A stretch of DNA of 64,000 nt from NCBI RefSeq assembly GCF_027594745.1, contig NZ_CP110854.1, positions 3,365,501-3,429,500 of the forward strand. The letters run 5' to 3'. This document shows, in pieces, positions 59,482 through 64,000 of this stretch. A program made the translations under genes and the position numbers. Every line of letters starts with the position of its first letter. Position 1 is the stretch's first letter. The stretch comes from Saprospira grandis. Lineage in GTDB: Bacteria > Bacteroidota > Bacteroidia > Chitinophagales > Saprospiraceae. The notes beneath the pieces are model-generated. The model saw nothing but the letters and a program-made list of their open reading frames with translations, did not search any database and was not told the origin of the DNA.

Positions 59482-62217
59482 ATGGAATCTATCAACTTTG
59501 ATCAAATACAGATCTCTTCGGGCTGGACGCCCAGCAGCAAGGAGGAGCTAGAAAACCAATTGGACAACCTATTTAGTAGCAGTTTGGATGCTTTGCGAGG
59601 GACCTGGGACCTCAGTAACTCGGCCAATGTCTTGCTGAGCCTAATCTTTTATAAGCGCCTGATTTGTCTACAAGAAGAAGGCGAATTGGCCTTCATTAAG
59701 ATTTCGGAAAAACAACGGCAGATCCTACACAATTTTAGGCAGCAGTTGGCCCAAAACGAACAGCAGGCCTTTGGCGATTTGCGAGATGCCCTGGTGGCGA
59801 TTTCTAGGGCCAACCCCTCTTTAGAAAATATTTTTGCCCCCCTAATGGTGGCCCTACAAGATAAGGCCGATGCCCAGCATCTGGCCCGAGTATTTGGCCT
59901 ATTGGAACAGGTCGATTTTTCGCTCAAGCAGTTTTCTATTGCGCAGTTTGGGGCCTTCTTTAATAAAAGCCTGAGCCGAGCGGCCCAAAGAAGGGGCAAG
60001 GCGGGCGGTAGCGCCACCACCCCGCTTTTTCTCAATAAACTCATGGCCCTTTTGCTCTCTCCCAAATCGGGAGAATCGGTCTATGAACCTGCGGCGGGAC
60101 AGGCAGGGAGCCTAGTTGCGCTTATGCAAGAAGCGACTACTTTAAATATTCTGGCCCAAGAAGTAGATCAAATTACCTGGGCCTTTTGCAAAATGAATTT
60201 GCTCATGAATGGGGCCTATGAGGCCGTTGTGGAGCAAAATAATAGCCTGCTTCACCCGCCCCAACCCCCTCAGCAATTTGATCTGGCCCTGGCCAACTTC
60301 CCCTTTGGCGAAGAAATCGATTTGCGAGCCGTTAAGCATCGATCTTATGTCAAACTGCCCCTAGATGTGGGCCAAGAAGAGACCGATTGCAACAGCCTTT
60401 TTGTGCAGTTGATGTTGGAGCAACTCAATGAGAATGGGCGAATGATTGCCGTTTTGCCCATGCGGGCCCTCTTCAAAGAGCGGCAAGAGCGCCGCTTGCG
60501 AGAGTACTTGCTTCGCCGCGATGTGGTGGATGCCGTGATTACCCTACCAGCTGGCCTGCTCTATGCCAGTCAAGCCCCTATTTGCCTGCTCTATTTGCAT
60601 AAAAATAAGCCCGCCAAACGCAAGGGAAAAGTCCTTTTTATCAATGCTTCTCAACTGCAACCCACCTCCAAGAGTCGGGTGCGCCACCGTTTGGAGAGTC
60701 AGCAAATTGCGGCCATTGTTTCGGCTTATCATAGCTGTGGCGAGAAAGTGCCGCAGGAGCTAGCGGGTTATGTGGTGAGTAAAACGGTAGAGCAACTGCT
60801 CGAGCAGCGGGCCAACCTCAATGCCAAGCGCTATGCCGCCCCCTTTATTCAGGAACTAGAGGCTTTGGCCGATCAAAATGCCTTGGTCAAGGTACAAGAA
60901 GTGATGGCGGGAGAGTTGCCAGCGCTTTGGGTGCATAAAAAAGAGCAGCAGTTTCATGAATACCCCTTTGTGAGTAGTCGAGATTTGGCGCTGCAGTTTG
61001 CGGATTATCAGTTGGCCCTGCCCAAACTTTGTCCCTTTGGCGAACAGGAGGAGGAGGAAGGGCGGATCTTGCAGCATTCGGCCTTTTTGGTCAATCGGAA
61101 AGGCAAGCGCTTGCGGGCCAGCTATTTTGAGTATAGCGGCCAAGCCATTATTGTGAGTAAATCGGTGCTGGTTTTTGATTTGCAGCAAAAGAAGATCAAC
61201 AAAGAATACTTTTTGGTCCAATTGCATCAAAAGCTGTTTTTGGCCCAGTTCAATATGTTCAGGACCGATCATGAAGCCTTGCAGATATCGGAGCGGGAAT
61301 TTGGCCAATTGCAAATGCCTTTGCTCAGCCTAGAGGAGCAAATCAAATTGGTCCAAGAAACCAAATGGTCTTTGCTCAAAGAAGAAGAGCATAAGGTGGA
61401 AACCCTGCGCAGCCGCCTCAATTTGGATAAGCAAACGGCCCAAAACCGACAAATGCGCATTATTTCCTCTTTGCAGCATGAACTAGGCAATCGTCTGCCC
61501 GCCATACTGACCGAGCTCAAAAATATTAAGGACTTTCTAGGTGATAAAATTGAGGAGCAAACGCCCCTGAGCTGGAGCGATTCTATTTATCCCCTTTTTG
61601 AGGGCGAAGAGGCCGAAGAAGAGGACCAATTGGGTAAGGTGGTGCGCAAAATTGAGAAACAACTCATTTATACCATCAATAGCATTGATGCGGCTAGCAA
61701 CATCATCTCCGCCGATAAGGAGCGCATGCAATTGGAACATCTATTGTTGCGCGACTTTTTAGAGGATTGGGCCCAGCTTTATGCCCAAGAAAAACAGTTC
61801 TCTATCCAAATTGAGGTAGAAGATGATGAAAGAGGCCGAGAATTGCCCATTGCCACCCTCATCGACCGAGCACAACTGGCCACGGCCCTGAGCAATTTTG
61901 TAGAAAATGCCCGCCGCCATGGCTTTTCTAAGGATAAAAAACATCTGATCCGCTTTTCCGTTTCTTTGCTAGAGGAACAAGAAGAAGTATTGATAGAATA
62001 TAAAAATGATGGAAAAGCTTTCCCAAATTCTTTTACCTTTGAGGATTTTGTCTCCTACGGCAATTATGCTGGCGATACTGGACATTCGGGTATCGGGGGC
62101 TACCTCATCCACCAAATTATTGAGAATCATGAGGGCAGCCTATACTATAAGGAGCAAATAGATAAACGCGACCCCTTTAAGGTGCAATTTGATATTATCT
62201 TGCCCTACAGAAAATAA
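59482..62217 (+). CDS. Type I-like adenine methylase, HsdS-like region and histidine-kinase core in one protein
   Basis: A 911-residue protein. Residues 1-165 resemble the HsdM N-terminal helical domain; 175-420 are a gamma-class N6-adenine methylase with SAM motif YEPAAGQAGSL (201-211; usual DPACGSGG) and catalytic motif LANFPFGE (270-277; NFPF in place of NPPF). Residues 490-650 look like one HsdS half: a recognition-like part, then SLEEQIKLVQ and a coiled coil. From about 655 a kinase-like core follows: SSLQHELGNRLP with His666, N box SNFVENARRHG (804-814), G1 KNDGKAFP (841-848) and G2 GHSGIGGYLIH (867-877). No membrane segment: a soluble sensor. The gene has host-like composition and is followed four bases later by a receiver gene. 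Confidence 0.85.
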   Translation: MESINFDQIQISSGWTPSSKEELENQLDNLFSSSLDALRGTWDLSNSANVLLSLIFYKRLICLQEEGELAFIKISEKQRQILHNFRQQLAQNEQQAFGDLRDALVAISRANPSLENIFAPLMVALQDKADAQHLARVFGLLEQVDFSLKQFSIAQFGAFFNKSLSRAAQRRGKAGGSATTPLFLNKLMALLLSPKSGESVYEPAAGQAGSLVALMQEATTLNILAQEVDQITWAFCKMNLLMNGAYEAVVEQNNSLLHPPQPPQQFDLALANFPFGEEIDLRAVKHRSYVKLPLDVGQEETDCNSLFVQLMLEQLNENGRMIAVLPMRALFKERQERRLREYLLRRDVVDAVITLPAGLLYASQAPICLLYLHKNKPAKRKGKVLFINASQLQPTSKSRVRHRLESQQIAAIVSAYHSCGEKVPQELAGYVVSKTVEQLLEQRANLNAKRYAAPFIQELEALADQNALVKVQEVMAGELPALWVHKKEQQFHEYPFVSSRDLALQFADYQLALPKLCPFGEQEEEEGRILQHSAFLVNRKGKRLRASYFEYSGQAIIVSKSVLVFDLQQKKINKEYFLVQLHQKLFLAQFNMFRTDHEALQISEREFGQLQMPLLSLEEQIKLVQETKWSLLKEEEHKVETLRSRLNLDKQTAQNRQMRIISSLQHELGNRLPAILTELKNIKDFLGDKIEEQTPLSWSDSIYPLFEGEEAEEEDQLGKVVRKIEKQLIYTINSIDAASNIISADKERMQLEHLLLRDFLEDWAQLYAQEKQFSIQIEVEDDERGRELPIATLIDRAQLATALSNFVENARRHGFSKDKKHLIRFSVSLLEEQEEVLIEYKNDGKAFPNSFTFEDFVSYGNYAGDTGHSGIGGYLIHQIIENHEGSLYYKEQIDKRDPFKVQFDIILPYRK

Positions 62218-62221
62218 GAAT

Positions 62222-63166
62222 ATGAGCAAAAAACGCCGCCGACCAATACAGGTTTTAATGATTGATGACGATCAACAATTTGCTAGCCCCTTTATTAAAC
62301 GGGCCCGCAAGTATCAGGTCCTCATTACCAACAAAACAAACTTGCAAGAGGGCCTACACGAACTACAAAATAACAGTAAATACCAAGCTGTTATTCTAGA
62401 TGGCAAGGCGCCTATTCATCCACAACAAGCCAAAGGAACCGAGGCCGAAAACTTTGTGCACGAGGCCATTATGCGCCTTAGAGAGATGGAGCTGCGCCAA
62501 GAACGGCCCCTGCCTTTTTGTGTGCATACGGCTTGGAGAGTGCAGCTAGAGCCTAGCTTGCGCCAACGGGCCGCCCTCTTTGATAAAAAGAAAACGGCCG
62601 TAGATGAAGAAGAAATGCAAGCCCTTTTTGAGTTTCTGCATCAGGAGGTGGGCCAACTAGAAAATAGCAAAATCAAACAGCAGTTTCCCGAGGTCTTTGA
62701 CTTTGCCGACCGCTATCTGGACCAAGAAGATGTTTCGCTTTTGCTCAGCATCTTAGCCGATAAATCCATGGCCAAAAGAGAGCAAATGCTGGAGCGCCTG
62801 GCCTTTGTCCGCCGCCTAGAAGAGTCTATCCTCAACGTCTTTTGCCGAGAGGCCCTCAAGGTCGATCCGCTGCTATATGGAATGGATGGACAAAGCCGAA
62901 CCAAAGACCTCATCGAGCTCATTAAGGTCCGAAAACTGGCCCCTATGCACGTCTCTTTTCTGACCTATATCATTTATGCCACCCTCAGCAGTATTGTGCA
63001 GCACAAGGCACCAGAATCTAGCGAGTATTACAATTATCCGATCACGCCCTATACCGTCAAAACCTTTATCAATGGGCTTTTAGACATTATTCTCTGGGTA
63101 AAGGACAGTATCGAAAATGGCTTGAGAGAAGGCAGTATTATGCACGATTTTCAACCCCCTCGATAA
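62222..63166 (+). CDS. Receiver-domain protein with an unknown helical output domain
   Basis: A 314-residue protein, start at ATG 62222 (a TTG at 62189 would overlap the previous gene). Residues 8-130 have a response-regulator fold: acidic cluster IDDD (14-17), phospho-acceptor Asp60 in AVILDGKAP, Thr in VHTAW near 104 and Lys in FDKKKT near 125. Residues 150-314 are all helical, with RRLEESILNVFCREAL and TYIIYATLSSIVQH, and carry no DNA-binding helix-turn-helix that I can see; a HEPN-like fold is possible but lacks the RxxxxH motif. Being coupled to the kinase-methylase gene, it is its likely partner. The output activity is unknown. Confidence 0.8.
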   Translation: MSKKRRRPIQVLMIDDDQQFASPFIKRARKYQVLITNKTNLQEGLHELQNNSKYQAVILDGKAPIHPQQAKGTEAENFVHEAIMRLREMELRQERPLPFCVHTAWRVQLEPSLRQRAALFDKKKTAVDEEEMQALFEFLHQEVGQLENSKIKQQFPEVFDFADRYLDQEDVSLLLSILADKSMAKREQMLERLAFVRRLEESILNVFCREALKVDPLLYGMDGQSRTKDLIELIKVRKLAPMHVSFLTYIIYATLSSIVQHKAPESSEYYNYPITPYTVKTFINGLLDIILWVKDSIENGLREGSIMHDFQPPR

Positions 63167-63170
63167 GGAT

Positions 63171-63297
63171 TTGGGGCCTCCGCTACGGCTTCGCCTTGCG
63201 GCGCTACGTTGCGCAGCTCGCTGTTCGCTCGGCCCTGCGGCGCTTGCAGCGCCTTGGTCTGGCCTGCGGCCACTGCTGCACATCGCTAGTCCGCTCC
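63171..63297 (+). repeat. GC-rich intergenic element, B type, plus orientation
   Basis: Begins five bases after the receiver gene stop (TTGGGGCCTCCGC). Hairpins GGCGCT/AGCGCC and GGCC/GGCC-type. 63298-63437 shows only AT-rich leader sequence. Confidence 0.88.
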
Positions 63298-63437
63298 ACA
63301 GTTTTTTTTGCTTTTGGCAATTTTCTTCGGCGGTTGAATTTAGGAGGGGCTTAGCTAGGGCCAGAAAAATTTGGACAAATGGAACCATCTTTTTAGTTTC
63401 CCTTGTTGGAGCTCCTGAAAAAAAGTAAAATTAAATC

Positions 63438-63857
63438 ATGGATAAGGTAAGAGTAGATAAGTGGTTATGGTCGGTCCGTATTTTTAAAAGCCGAACCATG
63501 GCCAGTAATGCCTGCAAAAAAGGGCATGTACGTGTAGATGGGCAAATCCTAAAGCCCTCTTCTTTTGTGAAAAGAGGCGATTTGTTGGAGGTCCGAAAAA
63601 ATAACTTCAATATGCGCTTTAAGGTGGTCGAACTGATCGAAAAGCGGGTATCGGCCAAATTGGCAGAGCCTTGTTATGAGGACCATACGCCAGAAGAGGA
63701 ACTCAATAAATTTAAGGCTTGGTTTATGAATGGCCGAGCGGCAGAATTTAGAGAAAAAGGCGCTGGCCGTCCCACCAAAAGAGATCGCCGCCAAATTGAT
63801 GGCTTTAAAGAAGGCGATAGCATGTTAGAACAATTGGACTGGGAAGAGGAGGAATAA
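63438..63857 (+). CDS. S4-domain RNA-binding protein, HslR family
   Basis: A 139-residue protein starting MDKVRVDKWLWSVRIFKSR and continuing GHVRVDGQILKPSSFVKRGD: an S4 RNA-binding domain (residues 3-65) of the Hsp15/HslR type, which binds stalled 50S subunits with attached tRNA. The C-terminal tail (RAAEFREKGAGRPTKRDRR) is basic and typical. Own terminator follows. Confidence 0.9.
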   Translation: MDKVRVDKWLWSVRIFKSRTMASNACKKGHVRVDGQILKPSSFVKRGDLLEVRKNNFNMRFKVVELIEKRVSAKLAEPCYEDHTPEEELNKFKAWFMNGRAAEFREKGAGRPTKRDRRQIDGFKEGDSMLEQLDWEEEE

Positions 63858-63874
63858 GTTTTCTCTTGGACCAT

Positions 63875-63911
63875 AAAAAGCCCGATCTACTTTTGTAGAT
63901 CGGGCTTTTTT
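63875..63911 (+). terminator. Terminator of the S4 gene
   Basis: A 16-bp stem AAAAAGCCCGATCTAC/GTAGATCGGGCTTTTT with a TTTT loop and T run. Confidence 0.85.
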
Positions 63912-63937
63912 ATCTTGCCCCAAAGGGTAGCGCTTGG

Positions 63938-64000
63938 GCTGTGGGGCTGTCCCCACAGCATCGGCCTAGGGATGGTAACTAGTGGCCGCAGGCCAGACCG
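63938..64000 (-). repeat. Palindrome and start of another GC-rich element, minus orientation
   Basis: GCTGTGGGG/CCCCACAGC with a four-base loop (63938-63959), then GGCCTAGGGATGG...GGCCAGACCG, the right part of an A-type element cut off by the window edge. Confidence 0.8.

Noticed and set aside
1..64000. tRNA, rRNA or riboswitch genes
   Set aside because: I looked for tRNA arm motifs and known riboswitch cores and saw none; a covariance search would be decisive.

Overview
The window reads as chromosomal DNA of a gliding Bacteroidota bacterium, most like the Saprospiraceae (Saprospira grandis is my best guess, from memory of the family and not from a search). Reasons: a PKD-repeat adhesin of the gliding type, a serine hydrolase with a type IX secretion sorting tail, Bacteroidota-restricted families (DUF2851-like, the FtsX/DUF3098/UppP string, a DUF2520 Rossmann protein), many small lipoproteins, MnmD, and several TAnnTTTG-type -7 boxes.

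Most of the window is ordinary metabolism and housekeeping: glcD-like dehydrogenase and argH (4.5-7.6 kb), clpP-clpX (13.8-15.9), gpmI-ftsX-DUF3098-uppP and a VWA protein (16.2-22.1), msrA (23.7), an ABC exporter and a YggS protein (28-30.6), folE and mnmD (34.5-36.2), ligA (38.2), nadB-anmK-nadE (41.1-45.9), dapA-(unknown)-accA (46.2-48.6) and pepF (51.8). The left edge is the N-terminal 1.3 kilo-residues of a giant PKD protein. No tRNA, rRNA, transposase, phage gene or CRISPR array was seen.

Three accessory zones stand out. (1) 9.3-12.9 kb holds an AT-rich string of unrecognised genes, one broken by a frameshift at a C6/A6 tract. (2) 49.5-56.6 kb has AT-rich lipoproteins and a 998-residue caspase-like protease fused to a STAND-type P-loop ATPase, with a G9 tract in the spacer of its probable promoter; this looks like a transferred immune/abortive-infection gene. 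(3) 59.5-63.2 kb encodes a resident-looking two-gene system: a type I-like adenine methylase, an HsdS-like region and a histidine-kinase core fused in one 911-residue protein, followed 4 bases later by a receiver-domain protein. I know of no described system with this layout.

The strongest non-coding signal is a family of about two dozen GC-rich intergenic elements (120-190 bp, both orientations, mostly just after stop codons). They share fixed linkers and hairpins whose stems differ between copies but stay complementary, which is covariation visible by eye. A second family of short palindromes, two further shared modules and a 42-bp tandem array (58,258-58,911) fill the remaining gaps. Two genes carry in-frame stop codons (8,287 and 37,864), and two paralogous-looking enzymes have degenerate active-site motifs.
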